Shown here: positions 42,284 to 52,498 of the stretch, in pieces
How positions within the stretch are numbered: position 1 is the first letter of the stretch
Layout of the letters: the number at the start of each line of letters is the position of its first letter
Assembly: GCF_001429285.1 (NCBI RefSeq)
Contig: NZ_LMJJ01000012.1
Location: forward strand, 248,530 to 312,529
Direction of reading: 5' to 3'
Source of the DNA: Ensifer sp. Root278
GTDB lineage: Bacteria > Pseudomonadota > Alphaproteobacteria > Rhizobiales > Rhizobiaceae
DNA: 64,000 nt
The notes under the pieces: model-generated
What the model was told of the DNA's origin: nothing
The model's database searches: none
Seen by the model: only the letters and a program-made list of their open reading frames with translations
Program-made: the position numbers and the translations under genes

Positions 42284-44095
42284 ATGGCCATCAAGCAACT
42301 TTCAGAAACCCTCATCAACCAGATCGCCGCCGGCGAAGTCATCGAACGCCCCGCCAGCGCCGCCAAGGAACTGATTGAGAACGCCCTCGACGCCGGCGCC
42401 ACGCGCATCGAAATCGCGACCGCAGGCGGCGGCAAGACGCTCCTGCGCGTGACCGACAATGGCTCAGGCATGACGCCGAACGATCTCGAACTGGCGGTGC
42501 GCCGGCACTGTACGTCGAAGCTCGACGACAGCCTGTTCGACATTCGCACGCTCGGCTTTCGGGGCGAGGCGCTGCCTTCGATCGGCTCGGTCGCTCGCCT
42601 CTCGATCACCACACGCACGGTCGGCGCCACTGAAGGCGCGGTCATCGCCGTCACCGGCGGCAAGACCGATCCGGTTCGCCCGTCGCCCGCCAATACCGGC
42701 ACGGTTGTCGAGGTCCGCGACCTCTTCTTCGCGACGCCGGCGCGGCTGAAATTCATGAAGTCCGAGAAGGCGGAAGCGGCGGCGATCTCCGAGATCGTAC
42801 GCCGCATGGCGATCGCCTTCCCGGCGGTCCGCTTCGTGCTCTCAGGCAGCGACCGCTCGACGCTGGAATTCCCGGCGACCGGCGACGATCGTCTGGCGCG
42901 CATGGCCCAGGTGCTCGGCAAGGATTTCCGCGACAACGCGATCGAAATCGATGCGACACGCGAAGATGTCGGGCTCACCGGCTTTGCCGGCGTGCCGACC
43001 TACAATCGCGGCAACTCGCTGCAGCAATATGTCTTCGTCAATGGCCGCCCGGTGCAGGACAAGCTGTTGCTGTCGGCGATCCGGGCCGCCTATTCCGAAA
43101 CGATCCCGAGCGGCCGCTATCCGGTCGCGGTGCTGTCGATCGCGCTCGACCCGGCGCTCGTCGACGTCAACGTGCATCCGGCGAAATCCGATGTGCGCTT
43201 CCGCGACCCGGGCCTCATCCGCGGGCTGATCATCGGTGCCATCCGCGAGGCGCTGACGCGCGAAGGCGACCGGGCGGCAACCACCGGCGCCAGTGGTCTG
43301 ATGCGGGCCTTCCGAGCGGAGTCCTATCGGCCGCAGGCGCCGTGGACGCCGGAAACTTCGCCATCACGACCCATGCAATTCGAGACGGTGAACGGCCGCT
43401 TCTCCGAACAGCCGCAGGCGAGCTTCGCTGCCTTTGCGGCACCATCGGCACGGACTGGCGCCCCGTCCGAGCGTGAGGCAGCGGTCGCGCAACAGGAAAC
43501 GCCGGCACCGCCATCCTTCCCGCTCGGCGCGGTCAGGGCGCAGCTCCATGAGAACTACATCGTCGCCCAGACGAATGACGGCCTCGTCATCGTCGACCAG
43601 CATGCCGCCCATGAGCGGCTGGTGTTCGAGGTGATGCGCACGGCGCTGCATTCACGGCCCGTCGCGGCGCAGGCTTTGCTGATCCCGGAAATCGTCGATC
43701 TGGCCGAAGACGATTGCGACCGACTGATGGCGCATGCGGCGGAGTTCGCCCGCCTTGGCCTTGCCATCGAACGCTTCGGCCCGGGGGCGATCGCCGTGCG
43801 CGAGACGCCTGCCATGCTCGGCGAAATGGATGCCGTCGGCCTGGTGCGCCAGCTTGCCGACGAACTTGCCGAATGGGACACCGCCAACGGCCTCACAAGC
43901 CGGCTCGAATATCTTGCCGCGACGATGGCCTGCCATGGATCGGTGCGCTCCGGCCGACGCATGCGCACCGAGGAAATGAACGCTTTGCTGCGGCAGATGG
44001 AGGCGACGCCCGGCTCCGGCCAATGCAACCACGGGCGGCCGACCTATATCGAGCTCAAGCTTTCCGATATTGAACGGCTGTTCGGCCGAAGCTGA
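42284..44095 (+). CDS. mutL: DNA mismatch repair protein MutL
   Basis: 603 aa. GHKL ATPase: [34 protein letters not shown], quoted in parts as [11 protein letters not shown] and [11 protein letters not shown], then [18 protein letters not shown] and the family signature GFRGEAL. A variable linker (about residues 330-410) is followed by the C-terminal dimerisation domain. The C-terminus lacks a DQHAxxExxxxE endonuclease motif of the active metal type: it has [10 protein letters not shown], so whether it nicks DNA needs judging from the full motif. MutS is not in the window. Confidence 0.96.
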   Translation: MAIKQLSETLINQIAAGEVIERPASAAKELIENALDAGATRIEIATAGGGKTLLRVTDNGSGMTPNDLELAVRRHCTSKLDDSLFDIRTLGFRGEALPSIGSVARLSITTRTVGATEGAVIAVTGGKTDPVRPSPANTGTVVEVRDLFFATPARLKFMKSEKAEAAAISEIVRRMAIAFPAVRFVLSGSDRSTLEFPATGDDRLARMAQVLGKDFRDNAIEIDATREDVGLTGFAGVPTYNRGNSLQQYVFVNGRPVQDKLLLSAIRAAYSETIPSGRYPVAVLSIALDPALVDVNVHPAKSDVRFRDPGLIRGLIIGAIREALTREGDRAATTGASGLMRAFRAESYRPQAPWTPETSPSRPMQFETVNGRFSEQPQASFAAFAAPSARTGAPSEREAAVAQQETPAPPSFPLGAVRAQLHENYIVAQTNDGLVIVDQHAAHERLVFEVMRTALHSRPVAAQALLIPEIVDLAEDDCDRLMAHAAEFARLGLAIERFGPGAIAVRETPAMLGEMDAVGLVRQLADELAEWDTANGLTSRLEYLAATMACHGSVRSGRRMRTEEMNALLRQMEATPGSGQCNHGRPTYIELKLSDIERLFGRS

Positions 44096-44184
44096 TCGCG
44101 CGCGGCGGCGAAATGCGGCTGGCATTTTGCCGGATGGCGAGCTAGACCAGAGAACAGACCACAGAGACGCAATAGGCAACGAAC

Positions 44185-44418
44185 ATGATGAACCGGTTTG
44201 AAGGAAGCGCGTCGCGCGAGGCGAAAATCCGTTATCTCGACGGCGACTTTCAGATCATTCTCGCCGGCTCGCATGTGATCTGCGCGATGACCGGCAAGAC
44301 CATTCCCGTCGACGAGCTGCGCTACTGGAGCGTCGCCCGGCAGGAAGCCTATGTCGATGCGGAAGCCTCGCTCGAGGCGGAAAAGCGCGCCGGCGCGCTG
44401 CCGAACCAGCGCCGCTAA
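44185..44418 (+). CDS. DUF2093 domain protein
   Basis: 77 aa. It has the DUF2093 core (AKIRYLDGDFQIILAGSHVICAMTGKTIPVDELRYWSVARQEAYVD, seen in parts as YLDGDFQI, GSHVICAMTGK and LRYWSVARQEAY). The family is restricted to alphaproteobacteria and its function is unknown. The start is ATG ATG at 44185/44188. It lies downstream of mutL and is convergent with lpxK with a 34-bp spacer. Confidence 0.9.
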   Translation: MMNRFEGSASREAKIRYLDGDFQIILAGSHVICAMTGKTIPVDELRYWSVARQEAYVDAEASLEAEKRAGALPNQRR

Positions 44419-44452
44419 GGCTCAGCCCGGCTTCTCCCACACCGATAAGTGA

Positions 44453-45493
44453 TTACTTGCTCGCGCCTTCGCGCAGCTTTCGCGCGCGCGCGGCAGCAAG
44501 TGCCGTCTCGATAATCTTCTTGGGCGCCATAGGGTCGTCGAAGCGCACGTCGATTTCGATCACGCGGCTGGCCGCGGCCAGCTCGGCGGCGCGGCCATGG
44601 CCGGGCTCGAGCCGAACCATGTCCTTGGCGGTCGTGACAAGCGTGCAGCCCAAGGCCGCCGCTCGATCGAGCAGGTCGGCGATCTCGTCGTCGGAGAAAT
44701 GGTGATGATCCGGAAAGCTGCGGGTTTCCTCGACGACAGCACCGGTCTCGCGCACCGTGCGGTAGAATTTCTCCGGATCGGCGATACCGGCCCAGGCAAG
44801 GACCTTGACGCCTTTCAGCGACCCGTCGTCGAGCCTCACCACATCGGCCTCGTAGATCTGCTTTCCGGCGCGGGCTGCGCGGCGGATCAGGGCATCGGCC
44901 TCCGTGCCGCCGCCGATCTTCAGCAATGCCGTGGCGTGCCGAAGTTGATTGGGCAGCGGCGCCCGCACGGGGCCTGCCGGCACCAGATAGCCGTTGCCGA
45001 TGCCGCGGCGCGAGTCGATGACCAAAAGCGCAAAGTCGAAGGCCAGACGCGCGCTCTGGAAGCCGTCGTCCATGATGATGATATCGACACCTTCCTTCGC
45101 CAGCCGGCGGGCGCCATCGACACGGCGGCGGCAGACGACGGTCAACGCCTCACGCGCCAGAAGCAGGGGCTCGTCGCCGACATCGCGCGCACGGTGATGC
45201 TCCGGATCGACGACGGTCGTCACGTCGAGCGAGCCGCCATAGCCGCGGCTTAGGAACCCGGGTTTCAACCCTTTCTGACGGATGACGCGGGCAAGCGCGA
45301 TCGCGGTCGGCGTCTTGCCGGCGCCGCCGACGGTGAAGTTGCCGATGCAGATGACCGGAACCGGAACCGAGGCTCGATGGGCTCGGTCCATGCGCAGGCC
45401 GGCAATCCGGCCATATACCCATGAAAACGGCCACAACGCGCGCGCACGCCAATCCGCCTTTGTCCACCAGAATGGTGGCGCTTCCGATACCAT
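44453..45493 (-). CDS. lpxK: Tetraacyldisaccharide 4'-kinase
   Basis: 346 aa from the ATG at 45493 ([10 protein letters not shown]). Phosphorylates the 4' position of the lipid A precursor at the inner membrane. An N-terminal membrane-associated segment is followed by the P-loop [24 protein letters not shown], and the MDDGFQS motif; the C-terminal domain has KDMVRLEP. The longer frame to 45580 has no support. It is in the same direction as the HAD and waaA genes upstream, so this is a lipid A/Kdo cluster, but the repeats at 45702-45808 separate them. Confidence 0.95.
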   Translation of the reverse strand: MVSEAPPFWWTKADWRARALWPFSWVYGRIAGLRMDRAHRASVPVPVICIGNFTVGGAGKTPTAIALARVIRQKGLKPGFLSRGYGGSLDVTTVVDPEHHRARDVGDEPLLLAREALTVVCRRRVDGARRLAKEGVDIIIMDDGFQSARLAFDFALLVIDSRRGIGNGYLVPAGPVRAPLPNQLRHATALLKIGGGTEADALIRRAARAGKQIYEADVVRLDDGSLKGVKVLAWAGIADPEKFYRTVRETGAVVEETRSFPDHHHFSDDEIADLLDRAAALGCTLVTTAKDMVRLEPGHGRAAELAAASRVIEIDVRFDDPMAPKKIIETALAAARARKLREGASK

Positions 45494-45701
45494 CTTCGTT
45501 CCGTGCCCCAGCCGGTGTCGTCCATCCGCTCCGGGAGGACATATGTCGTTCTTGCCGCCGGAAGCCGGCGGATCGCCCAAAAAACGTCAGAATGTGAAAA
45601 AACGCAAGCTATGGATACGATTGCAGCGACCTGGGCCGGCGGCCGCGCGGCAGAATGGCCTGCCGACAGACAAGTGCTTCACGCTTTTCCCGGATTTGCG
45701 A

Positions 45702-45754
45702 CTAGAGCGTCCCGCTTTCAAGCGGAATCACGTGAAAGCGGAAAGATGCTCTAG
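45702..45754. repeat. CTAGAGC-bounded palindromic element, copy 1
   Basis: CTAGAGC (45702-45708) and GCTCTAG (45748-45754) bound the element; inside, CCGCTTTCA (45711-45719) pairs with TGAAAGCGG (45733-45741). It lies between lpxK and the HAD gene. Elements ending in CTAGAGC/GCTCTAG are frequent in rhizobial intergenic DNA as I recall. Confidence 0.75.
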
Positions 45755-45764
45755 AAACAAAGTG

Positions 45765-45808
45765 CTAGAGCGTCCTTAGTGCGTTCATCTGAACACACGG
45801 CGCTCTAG
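45765..45808. repeat. CTAGAGCG-bounded palindromic element, copy 2
   Basis: CTAGAGCG (45765-45772) and CGCTCTAG (45801-45808) bound it; the centre contains GTTCA-TC-TGAAC. It shares end sequences with copy 1 ten bases away but has a different centre. Its right end overlaps the HAD gene: the TAG stop of that gene is the CTA of the repeat terminus. Confidence 0.75.
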
Positions 45809-46509
45809 AGGACAGCCTCAAGTTCGGTGATGTCGGCAAGGCAATGGTCCGAAGCCGCCGCGAGCGACTGGCGCGAACCGGTCCCGGTCAGCACCGCGAC
45901 CGTCATGCCGACGCCGGCACTGCGGCCCATGTGCATGTCGTGATTGTTGTCGCCGACGACGACGACCTGATGCGGCTCCAAGCCTGTTGCGGCACAAAAG
46001 CCGAGCACCATGCCAGGCTCCGGCTTGACGCCGTAGCCGCTGTCATAACCCGCTACATAATGCAGGTAACCATCGAAACCGAAGCGTTTGGCGGTCTCGC
46101 GGATCGATTTTTCGTTGTCGCTGGAGGCGACCCCAAGCCGATAGCCCTTGGCATGCAGACCGGCGAAGAATGTGCCAAGATCGGTGACCGGGACGGCATA
46201 TTCCGCCGAGCGCGCGAACAGGCTGTCGAACAGGGTGGTGAGATCCGCCACGGTAAAGGGCGCGCCCGCCCCCACGAAACCGGTCGCGATCTCAACCGTG
46301 TTGCCCGCCGCAAGCAGGCTGTCAGGCAGTACATGGCCGGTGTCGGCGTCCATGCCGCCCGCTTTCAGCAATACGCGGGCCAATGCCTCATCACCCTTGG
46401 CCGCAAGCCGTGCCAGCTCATAGTTCACCGGCACCCAGCTCTTTGCGTAGTCGAGCAGGGTTCCGTCCTTGTCGAACAGGATGCCGGCTATGGCCTTGGG
46501 TGCGGTCAT
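45805..46509 (-). CDS. HAD family phosphatase, phosphoglycolate phosphatase-like
   Basis: 234 aa. Motif I is LFDKDGTLLDY (nucleophile Asp, DxDGT), motif II is GVASSDNEKS, motif III is the Lys in GVKPEPGMVLGF, and motif IV is VVVGDNNHDMHMGRSAG. The alpha-helical cap lies between. The substrate is uncertain; Gph-like annotation is by fold only. The stop codon lies within the palindromic repeat. It sits between waaA and lpxK, 25 bp after waaA. Confidence 0.88.
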   Translation of the reverse strand: MTAPKAIAGILFDKDGTLLDYAKSWVPVNYELARLAAKGDEALARVLLKAGGMDADTGHVLPDSLLAAGNTVEIATGFVGAGAPFTVADLTTLFDSLFARSAEYAVPVTDLGTFFAGLHAKGYRLGVASSDNEKSIRETAKRFGFDGYLHYVAGYDSGYGVKPEPGMVLGFCAATGLEPHQVVVVGDNNHDMHMGRSAGVGMTVAVLTGTGSRQSLAAASDHCLADITELEAVL

Positions 46510-46534
46510 GATGAGGGATCGTCTCCTGTTTGTG

Positions 46535-47848
46535 TCAGCTTTCGGTCGGGGGATTGAGACGCGCCTTGACGATGAGCGGATTGATATAGGGCTCGAGCCC
46601 CTTCATCGTCGCCGACAGAGCGCCGCGCATCTCTTGCACGGTTTCGAGGCCGGCATCGATCATCGAGCGACGCATGTCGTCGTTGGCGAGCAGATAGTTG
46701 ACGCCCTTCGCCAGCATCTCGACGTCGCGCACGATCTTGGCGCTGCCGTTCTTTGCAAGCGTCTGATAAGTCTCGCGAAAATTTTGCACATTGCCGCCGG
46801 ACAGGATAGCGCAGCCGAGCATCGCCGGCTCCAGCGGGTTCTGGCCGCCTTCGGCAAAGAGCGAGCGGCCGACAAAGGCGACTTCGGTCAGGCGCAGATA
46901 GAGGCCCATTTCACCGATGGTGTCGCCGAGGAAGACATCGACATCCGGCGTCAGCGGATCACGCCGCGTGCGCCGCGCGACCTTCAGGCCCTTGGCCGTC
47001 AGCGCCGCCTCGATCGCATCGCCGCGCTCGGGATGGCGCGGCACGATGATCGTCAGGAGGCCAGTCCGTTCCTTCAGCGCGCGGTGCACGACGCCGGCCG
47101 CGTTTTCCTCGCCGTCGAAGGTCGAGATCGCCGCCCAGGTCTTCCGCGTGCCGATCTGCTGCTGATACTCCTTCAGCGCCAGCGGATCATGCGGCGGCGC
47201 ATCTGTGTCGACCTTCAGGTTGCCGGAGACCATGACCGGCAGTGCGCCGAGGGTGCGGAAGCGCTCCGCATCGACATCGGACTGGGCGATGACCAGCGCC
47301 AGGTTTTCGAACAGCGCGTCGGCGAGCGCCGGCCGCCGCTTCCACCGGGCGAAGGTGCGATCGGACAGACGGCCGTTCACCAGAACCTGCGGAATATGGC
47401 GCCGGCCGAGCTCCAGGATGGTCATCGGCCAGATTTCGGACTCGGCGATGATTGCGAGATCCGGCTCCCAATAGTTCAGAAACCGGCTGACCGCCGGCTT
47501 GAAATCGAGCGGAACATATTGGTGGATGACACCCGCACCGAGGCGCTGGGCGACGACGCGTGCCGAGGTCGTCGTTCCCGTCGTCAGCACGACATTGATG
47601 CCGCGCCTGCGGATTTCCTTGATCAGCGGGATGACCGCATTGGTCTCGCCGACGCTGGCGGCATGAAACCAGACGAGCGGGCCTTGCGGCCGCGGTGCGC
47701 TCGCATGGCCGTAGCGCTCGCGACGCCGAGCCGGATCCTCCTTGCCCTTCGCCGCGCGAATGGCGAGGTAGGACCAAACCAGGGGATAGATGGCCGAGCC
47801 GATCCAGCGATAGCTGGAGAGCGCCAGGCGCGCGCGAAAGCTGCTCAT
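46535..47848 (-). CDS. waaA: 3-deoxy-D-manno-octulosonic acid (Kdo) transferase
   Basis: 437 aa GT-B enzyme that adds Kdo to lipid IVA at the inner membrane. N-terminal membrane anchor near residues 15-30 (LVWSYLAIRAAKG nearby). Recognisable blocks are VWFHAASVGETNAVIPLI, TTGTTTSARV, EIWPMTILELGRRHIPQVLVNGRLS (in parts) and the donor-site FAEGGQNPLEPAMLGC. Also called kdtA. Upstream are the DUF4170 and inositol-monophosphatase genes, a common rhizobial order. Confidence 0.96.
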   Translation of the reverse strand: MSSFRARLALSSYRWIGSAIYPLVWSYLAIRAAKGKEDPARRRERYGHASAPRPQGPLVWFHAASVGETNAVIPLIKEIRRRGINVVLTTGTTTSARVVAQRLGAGVIHQYVPLDFKPAVSRFLNYWEPDLAIIAESEIWPMTILELGRRHIPQVLVNGRLSDRTFARWKRRPALADALFENLALVIAQSDVDAERFRTLGALPVMVSGNLKVDTDAPPHDPLALKEYQQQIGTRKTWAAISTFDGEENAAGVVHRALKERTGLLTIIVPRHPERGDAIEAALTAKGLKVARRTRRDPLTPDVDVFLGDTIGEMGLYLRLTEVAFVGRSLFAEGGQNPLEPAMLGCAILSGGNVQNFRETYQTLAKNGSAKIVRDVEMLAKGVNYLLANDDMRRSMIDAGLETVQEMRGALSATMKGLEPYINPLIVKARLNPPTES

Positions 47849-47939
47849 GACGAGACACCTTCCCCAGCCGTCTCAGCGGCGAGAAACTTAGGGGCGACTG
47901 GCATGCGGGTTTGCGCCGCGCATCCCGACCTCATCGGCA

Positions 47940-48176
47940 TCAGCCGTTTTCCGGGTCGAGCAGACGATGCATGTGAACGATGAAATAGCGCATGTGAGCG
48001 TTGTCGACGGTCATCTGCGCCTTGGATTTCCAGGCAACGAGAGCGCTATCGTAGTCCGGGTAGATGCCGACGATATCGAGCTTGTCCAGATCGCGGAAGT
48101 GGACGTCCGTCAGCGTGGTGAGTTCACCGCCAAAGACGAGGTGCAGACGTTGTTTCTTCTCGGATTCGTGAGCCAT
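47940..48176 (-). CDS. DUF4170 domain protein
   Basis: 78 aa from the ATG at 48176; the frame extends to 48413 but that part is antisense-like sequence of the upstream gene. Core: LHLVFGGELTTLTDVHF, LDIVGIYPDYDSALVAWKSKAQ and MRYFIVHMHRLLDP. Small soluble alphaproteobacterial protein of unknown function, often next to waaA. It lies 59 bases after the upstream phosphatase gene. Confidence 0.9.
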   Translation of the reverse strand: MAHESEKKQRLHLVFGGELTTLTDVHFRDLDKLDIVGIYPDYDSALVAWKSKAQMTVDNAHMRYFIVHMHRLLDPENG

Positions 48177-48235
48177 CGGAATTCCATTTTTCTTTTTGGG
48201 TATGGGCGTTGATTTGAGGCATTCGGCCCCAAAGG

Positions 48236-49051
48236 TCAATGGGGCTCCATCGACCGCGATGCGGCGATCAGGCCTGGCAAGAGCGGCTTTGCCGCTGCGC
48301 AGAGAACGCCGTGAACGACGCTGGAGCGATTGTAGGACAAGGGCTGCTCGTCGAGATCGACGAGCGCGCCACCGGCCCGGGCGAGAATGAGATCGGCCGC
48401 AGCCAGATCCCAATCATGGGAATTCTTCTTCACCAGCGTACCGTCGATCCGCCCGTCGGCAACCATGGCCAGCCGATAGGCAAGCGACGGAACATGCGGC
48501 ACGCGTGTGACGGTGTTGCGATAGACGGCCGGAAGCTTGCCGACCGTATCTTCGGCGGCCGCCAGATGCAGCGTTTCCCCGGCCTTCGCCTCTCGCACCG
48601 AGATCGCCGTGCCGTTCTTCAGCGCGCTACCGCCGGCAACCGCCTCGAAGAGTTCGTCAAGCGCCGGGGCATAGAGGACGCCGGCGACGGGCTTCCCCCG
48701 GTGGACGACCGCAACGCTGACGCACCAGAGCTCCTTGCCGGCGATGAAGGCACGCGTGCCGTCGATCGGATCGACGACGAAGACCGTTTCGCGGGTCAGG
48801 CGGCTGGAATCATCGTCTGTCTCTTCCGACAGCCAGCCATAGCCGGGTCTCGCTGCGAGCAGCCGCGTCTTCAGCACATCGTTTGCCGCCAGATCCGCTT
48901 CGCTGACCGGCGAGCGGCCCTCGTTCTTCCAGCGGACATCGGGCGATTTGCGAAAATAACCGAGCGCCGTTTCGCCGGCGACGACCGCCGCGGCGCGGAT
49001 CAACTCGAGATCCGGCTTCCAGTCCGCGCCCGATGGTGCTGTGTCGAACAT
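48236..49051 (-). CDS. Inositol monophosphatase family protein (3'(2'),5'-bisphosphate nucleotidase/CysQ-like)
   Basis: 271 aa Mg2+-dependent, Li+-sensitive phosphatase fold. Metal-binding signatures: SEETDDD (Glu-Glu), VVDPIDGTRAFI (DPIDGT) and HDWDLAAADLIL (WD motif near the C-terminus). The substrate could be PAP or an inositol phosphate; placement upstream of waaA is usual in rhizobia and does not settle this. No signal peptide. Confidence 0.9.
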   Translation of the reverse strand: MFDTAPSGADWKPDLELIRAAAVVAGETALGYFRKSPDVRWKNEGRSPVSEADLAANDVLKTRLLAARPGYGWLSEETDDDSSRLTRETVFVVDPIDGTRAFIAGKELWCVSVAVVHRGKPVAGVLYAPALDELFEAVAGGSALKNGTAISVREAKAGETLHLAAAEDTVGKLPAVYRNTVTRVPHVPSLAYRLAMVADGRIDGTLVKKNSHDWDLAAADLILARAGGALVDLDEQPLSYNRSSVVHGVLCAAAKPLLPGLIAASRSMEPH

Positions 49052-49133
49052 TCAAAACCCCGTCAGCCCGCCTCTCCTATAGCACGAGAGCCGGATCGGC
49101 GCGGGTCCCCGCGCCGGTTTGTCTTCGGCCTGT

Positions 49134-50480
49134 TTAGAGACCAGCGAGCGTCATGCCCTCGATGGCAAGCGTCGGTGCGGCAACGCCGAACTTGCGATCG
49201 ATGTCGTCTGCCGGCGTCAATGCCATGAACATGTCCTTGAGATTGGAGGCGATCGTCACCTCGGAGACGGCAAAGGTGAGTTCGCCGTTTTCGATCCAGA
49301 AGCCGGAGGCGCCGCGGCTGTATTCGCCGGTCACCATGTTGACGCCCTGGCCGATCAGTTCGGTCACGTAGAAGCCGTTGCCGACACCGCGGATCAGATC
49401 CTCACGCGAGATCGAACCCGGCTCGAGCGCCAGATTGGTCGAGGCCGGGTTGACCGTCGGGCCGCCGCGCACGCCGCGACCGTTGGTCTCCAGGCCGAGT
49501 TCGGCAGCGGCGGAGGTCGACAGGAACCAATGCTTCAGCACGCCATCCTCGACCATCGCCAGCTTCGAACCGCTGACGCCCTCGCCGTCGAAGGGACGCG
49601 AAGAGGAGCCGCGCACGATCAGCGGGTTGTCGGTCACCGAAAGACCCGCCTTCATCACCTGCTTGCCCATCCGGTCACGCAGGAAGCTCGTCTTGCGGGC
49701 GACGGCCGCACCGTTGATCGCGCCCGCCAGATGGCCGACGAAGCCGCGCGCCATGCGCGGATCGAAAACGACGGTGACGTTCTTGGCCGTCGGCACCTGG
49801 CGCGGATTGAGGCGTGCCACCGCGCGCTCGCCGGCAAGTCGGCCGATCTCCTCGGCCGGCCGGAGGTCGCCGACATAGAGGCGGCTGTCGAAATCATAGT
49901 CGCGCTCCATCTTCGTGCCTTCGCCGGCAATCGCGCTGACGGAGCAACCGAAGCGGGTCGCCATGTAGGAGCCGGAGAAGCCGTGCGACGTGACGAGAAC
50001 CAGACCGCCCATGCCGGCCGAAGCGCCGGCGCCGCTGGAATTGGTGACGCCTGAGACCGCAAGTGCTGCCTCTTCGGCAGCCAATGCCGCTTCCGTCAAC
50101 GAATCCGTGGAAACGGCGGTGGGGTCGAAGAGGTCGAGGTCGGGGTAGGAGCTTGCGAGCCGGTCCGCATCGGCGAGCGAGGCAAAGGGATCTTCCGGCG
50201 AAGCCTTGGCCATGGCGACGGCGCGTTCGGCGAGCAGCTTCAGATCGAAGCCCGGATTGGCCGAGACGCTGGCGACGCGTCGCCCGACGAATACCCGGAG
50301 CGAGAAATCGTCGCTTTCGGAGGCTTCCGTCGCTTCGACCTTGCCGAGGCGCACGGAGACGGAACGGGAGCGCCCGCGCACCACCACCGCATCCGCCGCA
50401 TCGGCGCCGGCCTTTCGGGCGAGGTCCACGAGTTCGGAGGCGCGTTTTTCGAGGTCGGCAGAATCGATCGTGTCTGACAT
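49134..50480 (-). CDS. pmbA: TldE/PmbA family metalloprotease subunit
   Basis: 448 aa from the ATG at 50480 (MSDTIDSADLEKRA, AAGG upstream). TldE/PmbA proteins pair with TldD to form a protease that matures peptides such as microcin B17 and degrades CcdA. The U62 fold is visible in VRLGKVEATEASESDDFSLRVFVG and the C-terminal TVNPASTNLALEPGSISREDLI region. It lacks the HExxxH zinc motif, so it is the TldE-type subunit; tldD is not in the window. Confidence 0.92.
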   Translation of the reverse strand: MSDTIDSADLEKRASELVDLARKAGADAADAVVVRGRSRSVSVRLGKVEATEASESDDFSLRVFVGRRVASVSANPGFDLKLLAERAVAMAKASPEDPFASLADADRLASSYPDLDLFDPTAVSTDSLTEAALAAEEAALAVSGVTNSSGAGASAGMGGLVLVTSHGFSGSYMATRFGCSVSAIAGEGTKMERDYDFDSRLYVGDLRPAEEIGRLAGERAVARLNPRQVPTAKNVTVVFDPRMARGFVGHLAGAINGAAVARKTSFLRDRMGKQVMKAGLSVTDNPLIVRGSSSRPFDGEGVSGSKLAMVEDGVLKHWFLSTSAAAELGLETNGRGVRGGPTVNPASTNLALEPGSISREDLIRGVGNGFYVTELIGQGVNMVTGEYSRGASGFWIENGELTFAVSEVTIASNLKDMFMALTPADDIDRKFGVAAPTLAIEGMTLAGL

Positions 50481-50626
50481 GATGTAGCCTTTCATTCCTG
50501 CCCCATTTATTGTGCAGTGACGCAGGCATCAAGGGCATCGGCCTGATTCCCGCCCATACACCGCAAATGACCGCTCTCGAAAGCTCCCTCATCGGGGCCG
50601 GGTGCCCAATAGTGAAAGCCGCAGGC

Positions 50627-52462
50627 ATGGCAACGACACCGATCATCTATTCTCAGGCGCTGATGCTGCTCGGCGGCGCAGTGGTCGCCGCACCAATCTT
50701 CAAGCGGCTCGGCCTCGGCACTATCCTCGGCTATCTCTGCGCCGGCGTGCTCATCGGTCCGGTCGCCCAAAGCATCACCGATGGCGAGCAGATCCTGCAT
50801 GTCTCGGAGCTCGGCGTCGTGTTCCTGCTGTTCATCATCGGCCTCGAATTGAAACCGTCACGTCTCTGGCAGATGCGGCGCGATATCTTCGGCCTCGGCA
50901 CGGCTCAGGTCGTGCTGACCGGCATCGTGCTCTCTTCCATGATCTATGCCCTCGGGCTCCTCGGCCAGGGCGGCAGCATCATCGCCGGCTTCGGCCTGGC
51001 GCTGTCGTCGACCGCCTTTGCCATGCAGATCCTCGACGAGGGCAACGACCGCAACACCCGCTACGGGCAGCGATCCTTCTCCATTCTCCTGCTGCAGGAT
51101 CTCGCGATCGTGCCGCTGCTGGCGCTGATCCCGCTTATGGCGGCGCAAGCGCCTGAGGATACGACACCGCCGCTCGAGGATTTTGCGATCGCCACCACAG
51201 CGATCGTCGTGCTCTTCGCTGCCGGCCGCTACCTCGTTAACCCCCTGTTCCAGATCATCGGCCGCACGGGCGCCCGCGACGTCATGATCGCCGCCGCCCT
51301 GCTCGTCGTCATGGGCGCGGCGACCATGATGCAGCTTGCCGGACTCTCCATGGCGATGGGTGCCTTCCTCGCGGGTGTGCTCTTGGCGGAATCCTCCTAT
51401 CGCCATGAACTCGAAGCGGATATCGAACCGTTCCGCGGTATCCTGCAGGCTCTGTTCTTCATGGCCGTCGGTCTGTCGCTGGAGCTTGGCGTCATCGTCG
51501 AGCGCTACCAGCTGATCATCATCGCCGTGCCGCTCTTGATGGCGTTGAAGAGCCTGGTGCTCTACTGGCTCTGCCGGCTCACCGGATCACACCACAACGA
51601 CGCGGTGCGCATCAGCCTGCTCCTGCCGCAGGGCGGCGAATTCGGCTTCGTGCTGTTCACCGCGGCGGCAACCGCTGGCGTCTTCTCGGATGGCGACGCC
51701 TCGTTGCTGGTTGCGATCGTGACGCTGTCGATGGCGCTGACGCCGCTTGCCTCCATGCTGGCCGCAAAGCTGATGCACGAACAGGACGAGATGGACGAGG
51801 AGATCGAAGAAGATTTCGACGGCGCCAATGCCGACGTGCTGATGATCGGCTTTTCCCGCTTCGGCCAGATCGCGGCGCAGATCCTGCTCGCCGGCGGCCG
51901 CGACGTGACGATCATCGACCATTCGGCCGCACGCGTGCGCCAGGCCGCGACCTTCGGTTTCCGTATCTATTTCGGCGACGGCAATCGTCTCGACGTGCTG
52001 CGCGCGGCCGGCATCGAGCGGGCCAAGATCGTCGCCGTCTGTACCCAAAAGAAGGAAACGACCGACCACATCATCGACCTCGTGCAGTCCGAATATCCAA
52101 ATGCACGCATCTACGCCCGCTCCTACGACCGCCTGCATACGCTGGAACTGCGCGCCAAAGGCGTCGACTACGAATTGCGCGAGACTTTCGAGTCCGGCCT
52201 GCTCTTCGGCCGCAAGACACTGGAGGCTTTGGGGGTCGGCGACGACGAGGCAATCGCCATCATGGACGACATCCGCAAGCGCGACGAGGCCCGGCTCGTG
52301 CTGCAGGAGGCCGAAGGCATCACCGCCGGTCGCGACATGCTGCATTCGCGTCCCGTCAGGCCGGAGCCGCTGGTCAAGCCGAAGCGCGAGGTCGATCACT
52401 CCCAGGAGACGGGCGAACGGATCCTGCCGGGGCTTCCTGCCGACGAGCGCGAGAGCGCGTAG
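50627..52462 (+). CDS. CPA2 family monovalent cation:H+ antiporter, KefB/KefC-like
   Basis: 611 aa from the ATG at 50627; the frame continues upstream to 50510 without conservation. About 12 membrane helices (residues 5-400; GYLCAGVLIGP, FLLFIIGLELKP, ALSSTAFAMQIL) are followed by a cytosolic TrkA-N/Rossmann domain (about 420-540; MIGFSRFGQIAAQILLAGG, IDHSAARV, YFGDGNRLDVLRAAGI). Glutathione-gated K+ efflux is the role of KefB/C; the gating ligand here is not proven. The C-terminal tail is charged. Divergent from pmbA. Confidence 0.93.
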   Translation: MATTPIIYSQALMLLGGAVVAAPIFKRLGLGTILGYLCAGVLIGPVAQSITDGEQILHVSELGVVFLLFIIGLELKPSRLWQMRRDIFGLGTAQVVLTGIVLSSMIYALGLLGQGGSIIAGFGLALSSTAFAMQILDEGNDRNTRYGQRSFSILLLQDLAIVPLLALIPLMAAQAPEDTTPPLEDFAIATTAIVVLFAAGRYLVNPLFQIIGRTGARDVMIAAALLVVMGAATMMQLAGLSMAMGAFLAGVLLAESSYRHELEADIEPFRGILQALFFMAVGLSLELGVIVERYQLIIIAVPLLMALKSLVLYWLCRLTGSHHNDAVRISLLLPQGGEFGFVLFTAAATAGVFSDGDASLLVAIVTLSMALTPLASMLAAKLMHEQDEMDEEIEEDFDGANADVLMIGFSRFGQIAAQILLAGGRDVTIIDHSAARVRQAATFGFRIYFGDGNRLDVLRAAGIERAKIVAVCTQKKETTDHIIDLVQSEYPNARIYARSYDRLHTLELRAKGVDYELRETFESGLLFGRKTLEALGVGDDEAIAIMDDIRKRDEARLVLQEAEGITAGRDMLHSRPVRPEPLVKPKREVDHSQETGERILPGLPADERESA

Positions 52463-52498
52463 TCTCGCTCAGGCGAACCGCCCCTCAGTCGTCGGCGT

